Shown one piece after another: positions 17,331-26,114 of a DNA stretch of 64,000 nucleotides (position 1 is its first letter; each line of letters starts with the position of its first letter). This DNA is from Streptococcus cristatus ATCC 51100 (GTDB taxonomy: Bacteria > Bacillota > Bacilli > Lactobacillales > Streptococcaceae). The stretch covers positions 1,859,001 to 1,923,000 of the forward strand of contig NZ_CP050133.1 of NCBI RefSeq assembly GCF_011612585.1. The letters run 5' to 3'. The translations under genes and the position numbers were made by a program. The notes below the pieces were generated by a model. It did no database searches and was not told where the DNA came from. It saw only the letters and a list, made by a program, of their open reading frames with translations.

Positions 17331-19800
17331 GGTCTTCCTCCTTGATCAGTCGAATCTTGCCAGTAAGGCCATCCATCTCAATCCAGTTGCCATTTCGCAG
17401 CTGGCTGCAGGCGCCTCTGACATTGACAATAGAGGGAATACCCAACTCGCGGGAAATAATAGCCGTGTGCGAGAGCAAAGACCCCTGCTCAGCAATGACA
17501 CCCTTGGCTTGGGTCAGAAAATAGACCCAGCCTGGATCGGTCATCTTGGTCACGATAATCCGATCCTGAGCAGACTCAATCTCCTGCACATCTTCCACGA
17601 CCAAAACCTGAGCCTTAACGCAGCCAGGCGAGCAGCCAATTCCTTGTAAGGCTTGATTGCCCGTATTGTGACTGCTGGTGTGGTTTTGCGGTTTCAGGTA
17701 TTTCTCAAAGACCTGTCCAGCAAAAACATAGCGACTAAAGGTTGGTAGTTCCTTATCAGCCTCCAACTTCTCCCGACGCTCGGCTATCAAGCCACTAACA
17801 TCTCTGGGCTTTCTGGTCAACTCAAACAATTCTTCCTTGGTCAAGTAAAAAACATCGTCAGGCGTAGCCAGCAGCCCTTGCTCGGCTAATTGCTGACCAA
17901 GTGTTCGGAAAATCTGCCGCATCATGCCGTAGATCCGTGTGCGGTTTAAGCGGGAGCTTTCCCGATATTTAACACCAGTCATGGCTCGCTTGCGAAGAAA
18001 ATTCGCCCACCAGCCTGATTTTTGCACCTCTTCTTCAAGTTTCTGAGGGGCCAGCTTCTTCTCCTCTTGCTGGCACATTTGCAGCAGGAGCTTAAGCAGA
18101 CGCTCTGGGTGCGTTCGGAAGGTTGGAGTTTCTAACTTCAACTCTTCCGGAGCTCGATCACCAAATTCATGGATAAAATGGGCAATTTCTTGGATCAAAG
18201 GGTGCTGACGACTTAGAAAGACTGCTGGACTTTCACTTGCCATGGCCTGTCTAATCGCTGCATTTTCTTCCGCTTTCAACTGAGCTGTTAAAGACTGCAG
18301 CGCCAAAGCCGGCCGCATACTTTCAATCTGCTCAATTCCTGCAATCTCAGCCTGAACAGCACCGCCGCGACGCGACTTCTTTAGGAGTCCAGTATAGACA
18401 AAAGCATAGAGGTCATTGACCAGCGTAATGTCCCAGTGAGCCAGAATATCCTCTTTTAGCTTGCTGACTAAGGCAATTAAGGTCTCTGCATCTGCGTCAG
18501 GAGAAAAGCTCGCTTCGTATTCGCGCTGAATCTGGGCAAACTGCTCTTCCAATTGCCTCATTTGCTTGGGTGCCGTCCAAAACTCTCGAATAATGCGAAG
18601 CATGATTTGCAGGCGTTTGAAAGCAGATAGGTGCACCGGCATCTGAGGTACCTCTGTCTCTCTCACTCCCAGCATATCCTGCCAGATTGGAATGATTTTC
18701 TTTGAAAAAGGCAGAAGCTGCAAGAGCTGATACCAGCTCTGAATCTGGTAATAGACTCGGCTATTGACCGGCTGCAGCATATTTTGAAAGGTGACTTCAT
18801 AGGCAACCAACTCTGGAGCATCCTTGCCAACCAAGCGCTGGGCCAAACTTCGAAAAATACTGGCATAGGCCTCTTGGATAAAGCTAATGGTCAGAGGACT
18901 GGAAACGCCCGGATAGCTCTCTACAATGTTGCTGTTATCCAGAATAATCCGCTGTCCCTCTGGCAAGGTGGTAATAGGTCGTGCCTGCAAGAGATAGAGT
19001 TGGCCATTTGCGAAGGTGAACTCCATATCCATATAAGGTCCGAAAAGCTGACTCACCTGACTAGCCAAGGCCTGTAACTCCTCGAGTTGTTCCAGTGATA
19101 AGTCTGGTGAGTCCTCCGTCTGCTCCGTATAAAAGAGCTGGTCCTTGGGATGAAGCGTCACCATTGTTGTAGGAATCTTATCCTCGACAACCTTATTGCC
19201 CAAGCCCCGACCGATGACAATGATATGCTCGTTCAGAATGCCCTTGGGATTAGCTGTGAAGTAAATCCCAGACAAGTCTCCCTCCTGCATAACTTGAACA
19301 AGGCAAATCATCTGTGCCTGCTTCAAGGATAGTCCCTGCTCAAACAGATAACTAAGAGCTGACTCCTGATAAAGAGAGAGCAAGGTCGCTTGAATAGCTT
19401 CTTTAAGTCCTTCTGGCTTCACATTGAGCTGGCTTTCAAACTGACCGGCAAAGGATGAAGCCTTGCCATCCTCAATAGTAGCTGATGAGCGGACTGCAAA
19501 GCGACAGTCTGTCTGAGAAAACTCCTGCCGAATCCAGTTTTCTGCCGCTGTCAAATCTTCCCGCGCAAACTGCTCTTTAGCCCAGTCCTGCAGTTGCTGA
19601 CTGAGTTGGGACAAGTCCAACTCTCCAGACCGATAAGCTTCTTCCATCCGCTCCAAGTCAGCAGAGCTGGCAGATTCTTGAAAAAAGTCAAAAGCAAACA
19701 CTGCAAAGTCAGGAATCGGCAAACCAGCAGCCTGCATTTTCAGCAAATGATAGGCCTTGCCTCCGACCTGGTCAAGCCCTGTCTGCTTGATCCTTTTCAT
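17317..19800 (-). CDS. Rifampin-phosphotransferase-like ATP dikinase (copy 1)
   Basis: About 827 residues from the ATG at 19800; a TTG one codon earlier is an alternative. The N-terminal ATP-grasp of the PPDK/PEP-synthase type has GGKAYHLLKM, FAVRSSATIEDG and SFAGQFES, with LYLLQARPIT closing the domain near residue 275. A middle region of about 400 residues has no recognisable motif. The C-terminal swivelling phosphohistidine domain has GSLLSHTAIISRELGIPS (catalytic His about 50 residues from the end). There is no C-terminal PEP/pyruvate barrel, so it is not a PEP synthase. The order ATP-grasp, acceptor domain, His domain is that of rifampin phosphotransferase, which transfers the ATP beta-phosphate to an acceptor. 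The start overlaps the UbiA stop (TGATG). Acceptor unknown; a lipid or prenol intermediate is inferred from context. Confidence 0.8.
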   Translation of the reverse strand: MKRIKQTGLDQVGGKAYHLLKMQAAGLPIPDFAVFAFDFFQESASSADLERMEEAYRSGELDLSQLSQQLQDWAKEQFAREDLTAAENWIRQEFSQTDCRFAVRSSATIEDGKASSFAGQFESQLNVKPEGLKEAIQATLLSLYQESALSYLFEQGLSLKQAQMICLVQVMQEGDLSGIYFTANPKGILNEHIIVIGRGLGNKVVEDKIPTTMVTLHPKDQLFYTEQTEDSPDLSLEQLEELQALASQVSQLFGPYMDMEFTFANGQLYLLQARPITTLPEGQRIILDNSNIVESYPGVSSPLTISFIQEAYASIFRSLAQRLVGKDAPELVAYEVTFQNMLQPVNSRVYYQIQSWYQLLQLLPFSKKIIPIWQDMLGVRETEVPQMPVHLSAFKRLQIMLRIIREFWTAPKQMRQLEEQFAQIQREYEASFSPDADAETLIALVSKLKEDILAHWDITLVNDLYAFVYTGLLKKSRRGGAVQAEIAGIEQIESMRPALALQSLTAQLKAEENAAIRQAMASESPAVFLSRQHPLIQEIAHFIHEFGDRAPEELKLETPTFRTHPERLLKLLLQMCQQEEKKLAPQKLEEEVQKSGWWANFLRKRAMTGVKYRESSRLNRTRIYGMMRQIFRTLGQQLAEQGLLATPDDVFYLTKEELFELTRKPRDVSGLIAERREKLEADKELPTFSRYVFAGQVFEKYLKPQNHTSSHNTGNQALQGIGCSPGCVKAQVLVVEDVQEIESAQDRIIVTKMTDPGWVYFLTQAKGVIAEQGSLLSHTAIISRELGIPSIVNVRGACSQLRNGNWIEMDGLTGKIRLIKEEDHAAN

Positions 19801-20699
19801 CAAAGTACCCCCATCAAGAGATAAACAGCAACGGACAGAACCATGGTCGTCTCCGTGATGTAAGTATAACGCTCCACCCGCTCCCGTATATTAAACCGAG
19901 TCGGATCCTTGATAAACTGCTCAAACTGGACAGTCATCCAGATAACATTCAGCACCAAGACCACCACTCCGACATGGGAAATATTCCAGAGGAGAGCGAA
20001 ATTGGTCAAGATATCCAGCAGAGTCACCACCTCGATAAAGCGAGTGGCTTTTTTGTAGCCAAAAAGCTTAGAATAGGTTACATACTCTGTCTCATCTTTT
20101 GGCGCCCGAATCTTGCGGCAGACTTCCCAGATCAGACTTGGGAAATACATGGTAAAGGCCAACAAGACGGTCGGCAGGGACAAGAGGGGCAGATTGTACT
20201 TGTAGCAGACAAAAGAAATGGTATAGAGATTCAAAATCATCATGACCGGATTATGGGTCACCAGAGCCAGTGGCAGAGAATTTTGAATCTTGTCACGCTT
20301 GAAGAACCAGAAGGACATGAGAGTTCCGTAGATATAGAGAAAGAGGAACCAGCCGATATTGTTCATAAAGAGAACATTGAGAAGCACAGACACAGTTACG
20401 ATAAAGCTGAGGGCAATAGCCAGGTCCTTCTTTTTCACTCGTCCAGATGGCAGAGCCCGATGAGGAAAGAGACGTCTGTCGGTCTCGTAGTCCTTGAAAT
20501 CATCTGCGATCCGCAGAATCATCAGAAAGACAAAAATCGTAAAAATCCCAATCAACTCCTGATGGTCAAAGTGAAAGGTGGTCACTCCGTCATTGAGCAG
20601 GAGAACAAAATAAATCTCAAAAAACATGATGGCAGCCACAAAAAAGCGCGGCAGCAAAGGAAACATTTCCTTATAATAAACAGCTAATCGTTTAAACAT
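19800..20699 (-). CDS. UbiA-family prenyltransferase, integral membrane
   Basis: A 299-residue protein with about eight membrane helices. The first Asp-rich motif is RIADDFKDYETDRR (the DDxxDxxxD Mg-diphosphate site), followed by PHRALPSGRV as in UbiA enzymes. The second conserved loop is WEVCRKIRAPKDETEY. UbiA proteins move a prenyl chain from prenyl diphosphate to an acceptor: quinone precursors, heme, or in archaea geranylgeranylglyceryl phosphate. There are no quinone genes nearby; the neighbours are phospholipid enzymes, which favours a lipid acceptor (inference). GGAG precedes the start, which overlaps the decarboxylase gene by 16 bases. Confidence 0.8.
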   Translation of the reverse strand: MFKRLAVYYKEMFPLLPRFFVAAIMFFEIYFVLLLNDGVTTFHFDHQELIGIFTIFVFLMILRIADDFKDYETDRRLFPHRALPSGRVKKKDLAIALSFIVTVSVLLNVLFMNNIGWFLFLYIYGTLMSFWFFKRDKIQNSLPLALVTHNPVMMILNLYTISFVCYKYNLPLLSLPTVLLAFTMYFPSLIWEVCRKIRAPKDETEYVTYSKLFGYKKATRFIEVVTLLDILTNFALLWNISHVGVVVLVLNVIWMTVQFEQFIKDPTRFNIRERVERYTYITETTMVLSVAVYLLMGVL

Positions 20700-21556
20700 A
20701 GCTTTTCTCCAATCTTTTCACCCATTTGAATCTGGGTTTCTATTCCGAGGTCTGAGTAAGTCAGGATATCCTGATCCAAGCGAATCGTGCCTGTCGGATA
20801 GAGAACAAGAATGGTTGAGCCGCCCAGACCAAAGCAACCCTTCTCCTGCCCCCTGACCAAACTGTCCTGACTGTGATTGTATATTCTTCCGACCAAGAGA
20901 GCCCCTACTTCCATCTGCAGGACAGGTCCTAGGTCGGTATCTAAAAGACAGTATTCTCTTTTATTTTCCTTGTAAATCAGGCGCCACTTCTGGGCTACCT
21001 GCCTGACCGTATGCAGGCGGCCCTTGATTTTTTGTCTTTGGGTAATTCTGCCGGATTCAGCTGCCAGATAGCGGTGCAGGTCTTCCACTCCCAAACGATA
21101 GACAAGCGCTGTTCCGCCACTGAACAGCTGAGCCAACTCCTCATCCAGCAGTAAATCAGCTAGCCTGTATGTCTGCCCCTTTATCGTCAGCTGCAAGTCC
21201 TGACTGATGGTAAAAGCTTCTAGCTTGGCATCTGCCACTGCCAGTACTTGACGGTCAGGACAGATTGGACGCAGAGCGGGCTTGATTCTTCGCTGGAAGA
21301 AAGCCGCGAAGCTAGAATAGGGGCCATCTTCATAGTCAGCCAGATTCAGCTGATAATTTTCCACAAAAGCTGCTATTTTCTTGCGAGAAAAAGGAGTGTA
21401 GTCTTTCAAAGTCAGAAGATAAGACAGGCTAGGTCGGGTCAAGATAGGCAATAAGAAGCGACCCCAAGCAGTACCATAAAGCTTGTCTAACAGACTCGAC
21501 TTGTATTCTGTCGGTTCCACTACTTGGCCAGTCCTTCTCTGATAGACCTTAACCAT
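20684..21556 (-). CDS. psd: Phosphatidylserine decarboxylase family protein
   Basis: About 290 residues from the ATG at 21556; a TTG 21 bases earlier is possible but less likely. Family landmarks in order: FFQRRIKPALRPI, VADAKLEAF (catalytic Asp), IKGQTYRLADLLL, LGVEDLHRY (catalytic His), MEVGALLVGRI, and near the C-terminus EKGCFGLGGSTILVL, where GGST is the autocleavage site that makes the pyruvoyl group. These enzymes turn phosphatidylserine (or archaetidylserine) into the ethanolamine lipid at the membrane. All triad residues are present, so it should be active. It overlaps the upstream synthase by 8 bases. Psd is unusual in Streptococcus, which generally lacks phosphatidylethanolamine. 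Confidence 0.87.
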   Translation of the reverse strand: MVKVYQRRTGQVVEPTEYKSSLLDKLYGTAWGRFLLPILTRPSLSYLLTLKDYTPFSRKKIAAFVENYQLNLADYEDGPYSSFAAFFQRRIKPALRPICPDRQVLAVADAKLEAFTISQDLQLTIKGQTYRLADLLLDEELAQLFSGGTALVYRLGVEDLHRYLAAESGRITQRQKIKGRLHTVRQVAQKWRLIYKENKREYCLLDTDLGPVLQMEVGALLVGRIYNHSQDSLVRGQEKGCFGLGGSTILVLYPTGTIRLDQDILTYSDLGIETQIQMGEKIGEKLCLND

Positions 21557-22181
21557 GGGGGAGAACCCCCAGACCAATCAGACTTGCAACAGCTAAAATC
21601 GCGAAGGCTAGATAGGCCAGTTTATTAGGCTTGGGAATGCGGCAGTTGTAGACAAATAGAAAGGTCAGCAAAAGAGACAGGCCCAGCCATACCCAAGCAA
21701 ATAGAGCAGGCGCCATCCATTGACAGACCAGATAGGTCAGAGGGAAAAAGAGGGCGCTGTAAGTCACGGGCAAGCCGATAAAATAAGAGCCAGATCCTTC
21801 ATCATGCTTGGCCAAGCGGTTAAAATGCGCCAAGCGCGTGACCGCAGCCAAGACATAGAGAACAGCCAAGATGATATTGGCCGCTCCCAAGGGTAGCTGG
21901 GTCATGAGGAGCACAGCCGGAAGAGCCGCAAAGCTAATCATGTCGCAGAGCGAATCAATCTCAATGCCGAAGCGCTTCTGACTTTCAGTCCGCTTCATCC
22001 GTCGCGCCACCACGCCATCAAAGAGGTCACAGATACCGCTAACGATAAAGGCCATCATGGCCAGACGCAGCTGGGACTGAATGACGGCATAGACTGCCAA
22101 CAGTGCAAAAGCAGCGCCAATATAGGTCAGGATAACAGATTTATCGTATTCACCGATAAACAAAGGTTCATTCTTCTTCAT
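21549..22181 (-). CDS. pssA: CDP-alcohol phosphatidyltransferase, phosphatidylserine-synthase type
   Basis: A 210-residue membrane protein with the complete CDP-alcohol phosphotransferase motif DGxxARx8Gx3Dx3D (DGVVARR ... FGIEIDSLCD). The lines around it (DSLCDMISFAALPAVL, GSGSYFIGLPVTYS) resemble type II PssA and archaetidylserine synthases rather than PgsA. It would join serine to a CDP-activated lipid, giving the substrate for the decarboxylase encoded next. It overlaps the preceding dikinase gene by 14 bases. The serine specificity is inferred from the family resemblance and from coupling to psd. Confidence 0.85.
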   Translation of the reverse strand: MKKNEPLFIGEYDKSVILTYIGAAFALLAVYAVIQSQLRLAMMAFIVSGICDLFDGVVARRMKRTESQKRFGIEIDSLCDMISFAALPAVLLMTQLPLGAANIILAVLYVLAAVTRLAHFNRLAKHDEGSGSYFIGLPVTYSALFFPLTYLVCQWMAPALFAWVWLGLSLLLTFLFVYNCRIPKPNKLAYLAFAILAVASLIGLGVLPHG

Positions 22182-24663
22182 GAATTCTTATTTCTCCTCT
22201 TCTTCCATCTAGAGTAACCAGCATGCCAGTTTCTAGCAGCTGAGTCGCATTCTTGGCGCAGACCAGAGCTGGAATCCCACATTCCCGAGCGACAATAGAG
22301 GCATGGCAGAGAACCCCACCGTACTCTGTCACAAGACCGCCTAGAATACCAAAAACATAGCTCCAGCCCGTATCTGTATAGCGAGTGACAAGAATTTCTC
22401 CCGGTTCAATCGTCTCAATATCAGCCAGATCCAGGAGGACTCGAACCCGACCGGTTACCTGACCGCTGCTGGCTGGCATTCCCGTCAGCAGGGCCTGACT
22501 CTCATGGACCACCTCTTCCAAGCTCATCTCTTTGTCGGTCAAATCACCCACTGGCCCAAAATTCCGATAGGCCTGGCAATAATGCCGATTATCAGCTGCT
22601 TCTTCTTGAAGCTGGTCTGCAGTCTTTTGCCCTTCCATAAAGGCAGTCAGACTTTCTTTCTTAATGTAAAAAATATCTTGTTTATTTTTCAGAAAGCCTC
22701 GCTTTTCATAGGCTCGGCCGAGTTTGAGGCTAATCTGACGAATGAGGTGGTAATAGCGCGTGGAAATATCCTTGAACTCCTCTCGCCACCAGAGCAAGTT
22801 CCGCAGGTCTTGACTGATTTTTTCTATCTTTTTCTGCTTGGATCGAGATAGATGAGCCAAATCCAGCTCAGACTCTGAGACAGGACTGAACGAAGCTTTG
22901 GCCGCTTGGTAATACGCTGAATCAACAACTAACTGTTGGACCGCTGTCAAAACCTGATGAGCAGCTTCTTCATAACTAGCTACTCGCAAGTCCAGCTCCC
23001 GTGCCGAGTGATAGCCAAAGTCCTTTTGGAAATCCTGAATCTTAATAAAATCTGCTCGCTCAGGATATTGCGCTGCAAGTCCCTGCAACTCTTCCACCGA
23101 TAGCTTCAACCAATCGTTTGTCAGTTTCTCATCTGCCAAAACAAGATCCGCAGCTTCCAACATCTTAGCTAGAGGCTTGGTATGCGAAACATTTCCCAAC
23201 TTAGCTATCAGTTGGAAAAATTCATCAACCGTCAGCCATTTGAGGAGACTGGTCTTTTTCATGGACAGCTGGACCGTATTGATGTAGGCCTGCCAGAAAT
23301 AAGTTACCTCACTGTCTAAATAAGCCTGATTTAGCACGAACTGCCAAAGACTCTCGACCTGATGTAGCGGGCTTTGGTCGTTCAGTTCTCCTATTTCTTG
23401 ATTCAAGCGGGTAAATTGCTGGCGCAGCTCTTGAAGCTTCTGTGGTGCCTGATGCAGAAAAGTCTTAGTTACTTTTTGCGTTTTCAAAGCTACCTGCAGG
23501 AAATTCAAGAGCAAGGCTGGACTTAATTTACTGGTAAAACCTTGACCTTGGTAGTCTTTATTAACTCCTAGCTCATCATCAAAGTCTCGCTCAATATAGC
23601 CCGGAATCTGCTCCATGCCTTGCTTGACCACACCTAAGTTCCAGAAGGGCCGGGCATAGTGCAGACGCATCAGCGGTGGCATCACACCATCTGGCTCTAG
23701 GCCAATTGCCAGCAAAAAGCTAGAAAGGGCCTCTTGCCAAGAATGGCGGTAAAGGCTCCACATCAAGTTGGGACAAGGCTGAGCCGCCACTCCTCCATCC
23801 CGAAAATTAGCTGTCGTCCAGCGGCCACTGTCAATTCTAGTTGGTACTGTTGTGATGGGCCGAGCCTGCAGCAGATAGACTTGCTCTTGGACAGCACACC
23901 ACTCAATATCCATAGGCCGACCAAAATACGCTACAATCTGCAAAACTTGCTCGTGCAGCTTCTGCAAGACTGCCAGAGAGATTTCAACATTTTCACACTG
24001 GCTCCAGTCTGGCTTGTACCAAGGAAGTGTCAGCTGCTCAGGATTGACTTGACCACTAACCAAGATATCAGCCGATCCTTTTACATACTCCAACAGAATG
24101 GTCTGGTCCTGATTAGTCGCTACGTCTAGGGAAAAGCAGACGCCGCTGAAGTCAGGTTCTATCTGCTCCTGAATCAGCACTGCCATGGCAAAATCCTTAT
24201 CAGCAAGATCCTGACGCTGCCAGTAGGCCAAAGCTTCTGGATTAAAGAGGGAGAGCAGACAAGACCGAATGCCCTGCTCAATTTCTGACAGTGTCCGGCA
24301 ATTGCCAATCGAGTCATATTGACCGGCAAATGACATGACCTGTCCGTCTTCTAAAAGGGCACTGCTGCGAACAATATAGGTTTGGTTTTCTTGACAAAAG
24401 TTTGCCAACTCCTCCTGCCAAGTTGGGTCCAAGGGATAGTGCTGTAAACGCTCCGCAATTTCCTCTTTGCCCAGTTCAATTAATTCTTTAAGTCCCTGTT
24501 TTGAGTATTCTGGCAGAGCTGCTCTTAGCCAAGTCATGACTTGGTCCGCGGGCAAAATCAAACTCTTAGGAACCGAAAACCCCAGTTGACAGAGGCTGAT
24601 TAACTGATTGATTTTACCGCCATAGACGGCCGAAGGCTCTTTTTCCAGCCATAGTTCTTTCAT
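22168..24663 (-). CDS. Rifampin-phosphotransferase-like ATP dikinase (copy 2)
   Basis: 831 residues from the ATG at 24663, chosen because GGGAG precedes it; a GTG at 24681 overlapping the previous stop is the alternative. Same architecture as the copy at 17317: ATP-grasp with GGKINQLISL, YIVRSSALLEDG, SFAGQYDS and VYLLQARPIT; a long unassigned middle domain; a C-terminal phosphohistidine domain with GGVLCHASIVARECGIPA. No PEP-binding barrel. The two copies are clearly diverged, above all in the middle region, so they probably phosphorylate different acceptors or act in series. The product is inferred to be a phosphorylated small molecule or prenol used by the lipid operon. Confidence 0.8.
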   Translation of the reverse strand: MKELWLEKEPSAVYGGKINQLISLCQLGFSVPKSLILPADQVMTWLRAALPEYSKQGLKELIELGKEEIAERLQHYPLDPTWQEELANFCQENQTYIVRSSALLEDGQVMSFAGQYDSIGNCRTLSEIEQGIRSCLLSLFNPEALAYWQRQDLADKDFAMAVLIQEQIEPDFSGVCFSLDVATNQDQTILLEYVKGSADILVSGQVNPEQLTLPWYKPDWSQCENVEISLAVLQKLHEQVLQIVAYFGRPMDIEWCAVQEQVYLLQARPITTVPTRIDSGRWTTANFRDGGVAAQPCPNLMWSLYRHSWQEALSSFLLAIGLEPDGVMPPLMRLHYARPFWNLGVVKQGMEQIPGYIERDFDDELGVNKDYQGQGFTSKLSPALLLNFLQVALKTQKVTKTFLHQAPQKLQELRQQFTRLNQEIGELNDQSPLHQVESLWQFVLNQAYLDSEVTYFWQAYINTVQLSMKKTSLLKWLTVDEFFQLIAKLGNVSHTKPLAKMLEAADLVLADEKLTNDWLKLSVEELQGLAAQYPERADFIKIQDFQKDFGYHSARELDLRVASYEEAAHQVLTAVQQLVVDSAYYQAAKASFSPVSESELDLAHLSRSKQKKIEKISQDLRNLLWWREEFKDISTRYYHLIRQISLKLGRAYEKRGFLKNKQDIFYIKKESLTAFMEGQKTADQLQEEAADNRHYCQAYRNFGPVGDLTDKEMSLEEVVHESQALLTGMPASSGQVTGRVRVLLDLADIETIEPGEILVTRYTDTGWSYVFGILGGLVTEYGGVLCHASIVARECGIPALVCAKNATQLLETGMLVTLDGRRGEIRIHEEE

Positions 24664-24677
24664 CAAAAACTCCCATC

Positions 24678-25268
24678 TCACATACGATTTTTTCTAAGCT
24701 TAGCCCAGTAGAGCAGACGATTGACTCCCAGATGCGTACCCGCCCCTAGGATTAGAATGCCCAACATCTGCTGCCAAGACAGAGGGATATAGAAAAGCAA
24801 GAAAATAATACAGCCAATCAAGGAATCAATCTGGTCAATCCAGATAAATGTCCATTTCCAGCCATTCTCCGCCGTCTTGCCCTCTCTGATTTTCAAACGG
24901 CGCTTGATAAAGCTATTGGGCAGTTCAAACAAAACATAGGCCAGCCCCAAAAGAGCCCCAAGCACCAGATTAAACAGCACGGTATTTTCGTAGAAGGCAT
25001 AAACTAAATGCAGTTTCTCTAGACTAGGAAGACTCTTCAAGAGCAAGCCCCAAAGGATCTGAGCCAAAGCTCCCCAGACAATCATGCCAAAGAAACCTTT
25101 CCAGGTCTTGTTAGCCCCAAACAGCCTCTTTCCGTCCTTTAAAACCAGTCCAGCATCCATGGGTCGATAAGCCGCCTCTAGCAGTGAAGACTTGCAAAAG
25201 ATCATATTGAGAACCCCAGCTAGAATGACCGGCATCAGGGTGATATATAAAGCAAGAATCGAGAGCAT
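24678..25268 (-). CDS. CDP-archaeol synthase-like (CarS/DUF46) membrane protein
   Basis: A 196-residue protein with about five membrane helices. Conserved cytidylyltransferase features are GKRLFGANKTWKGFFGM in the first loop, LFELPNSFIKRRLKI in the middle and WIDQIDSLIG (metal-binding Asp) near the C-terminus. This pattern is that of the CarS/DUF46 family, which activates unsaturated archaetidic acid with CTP, rather than the longer bacterial CdsA. It is the first gene of the seven-gene lipid operon, with ribosome site AGGAAA, and lies 14 bases before the next gene. It would supply the CDP-lipid for the PssA-type enzyme (inference). Confidence 0.78.
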   Translation of the reverse strand: MLSILALYITLMPVILAGVLNMIFCKSSLLEAAYRPMDAGLVLKDGKRLFGANKTWKGFFGMIVWGALAQILWGLLLKSLPSLEKLHLVYAFYENTVLFNLVLGALLGLAYVLFELPNSFIKRRLKIREGKTAENGWKWTFIWIDQIDSLIGCIIFLLFYIPLSWQQMLGILILGAGTHLGVNRLLYWAKLRKNRM

Positions 25269-25337
25269 ACTTATTTCCTATTCTTTTTATGAAGATCAGT
25301 CTGAAAAATCAAGAGATTCCTCAAACTTTTATATATC

Positions 25338-25350
25338 ATTATACCATAAG
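25338..25350 (-). promoter_or_regulatory. Extended -10 promoter of the lipid operon
   Basis: Minus strand TATGGTATAAT, with TATAAT at 25338-25343 and the TG extension; no good -35. Predicted leader of about 63 bases to the CarS start. The remaining intergenic sequence up to 25625 shows no convincing gene. Confidence 0.65.
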
Positions 25351-25625
25351 TCGTAAAGCCCTTTTCCAATAAGCCCGACACATCTGTCGCATCTGACAAG
25401 GAGCAACCATGTCTGCCATTCCGCTTTATCAACTCCAAAGCCGCCTATTAGAATAATATCGCCTTTAAACCACACAAAAAGCCTCATAAGAACTTCTAAG
25501 GAAACCAGCATCTGGTCTATTAAAAGTTACTTATGAAGCCTATGAAATGCTCCTTGTCTCTAGAAAGAAGTAAGCTATTTTTGCTTGGTCGTAAACCACT
25601 AACCTTCAAAAGGCGCGCAATTCTT

Positions 25626-26069
25626 TCATCTATTTTTAGTGTCTAGCAGAATGGTCACTGGTCCATCATTTACCAATTCAACCTGCATATCTGCTCCGAA
25701 CACGCCCGTCTTGACTGGCACTTGCTCAACTAACAGCTGGTTAAACATGTCATAAAAGGGACTAGCCATATCCGGCTTGGCTGCACCTGTAAAGGCTGGC
25801 CGATTTCCCTTTTTGGTATCTGCATGGAGGGTAAATTGGGAAATGGAAAGAATTTCCCCTCCAATATCTTGAACAGAAAGATTCATCTTATCTTCCGCAT
25901 CGGAAAAAATCCGCATATTGACAATCTTCCTGACCGCATAGTCCATATCTTCCTGACTATCATCAGGCCCGACACCTACCAAGAGCAGGAGACCTTGTCC
26001 AATGCTGTTGTGCAGCTGCTGGTCAATACTGACCTGAGCACGTTTGACGCGCTGAATGACAATTTTCAT
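25626..26069 (-). CDS. dtd: D-aminoacyl-tRNA deacylase
   Basis: A 147-residue protein of the usual Dtd length. Motifs ISQFTLHAD and [11 protein letters not shown] (the cross-subunit Gly-Pro/Thr active-site region) are present, with NDGPVTI near the C-terminus. The enzyme hydrolyses D-amino acids (and glycine on tRNA-Ala) from mischarged tRNA in the cytosol. It lies 45 bases downstream of rel, so co-transcription is likely, a common streptococcal order. Confidence 0.95.
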   Translation of the reverse strand: MKIVIQRVKRAQVSIDQQLHNSIGQGLLLLVGVGPDDSQEDMDYAVRKIVNMRIFSDAEDKMNLSVQDIGGEILSISQFTLHADTKKGNRPAFTGAAKPDMASPFYDMFNQLLVEQVPVKTGVFGADMQVELVNDGPVTILLDTKNR

Positions 26070-26114
26070 ATCTTTTCCTTTTTCTGACTACTATCTACTC
26101 TGACAGGCTTGCAC

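Noticed and set aside
17317..24663. Annotation of the two large enzymes as PEP synthases
   Set aside because: Both lack the C-terminal PEP/pyruvate-binding barrel and have the phosphohistidine domain at the very end.
25329..25511. 60-codon minus-strand frame upstream of the lipid operon
   Set aside because: No ribosome site, overlaps the operon promoter, product not protein-like.
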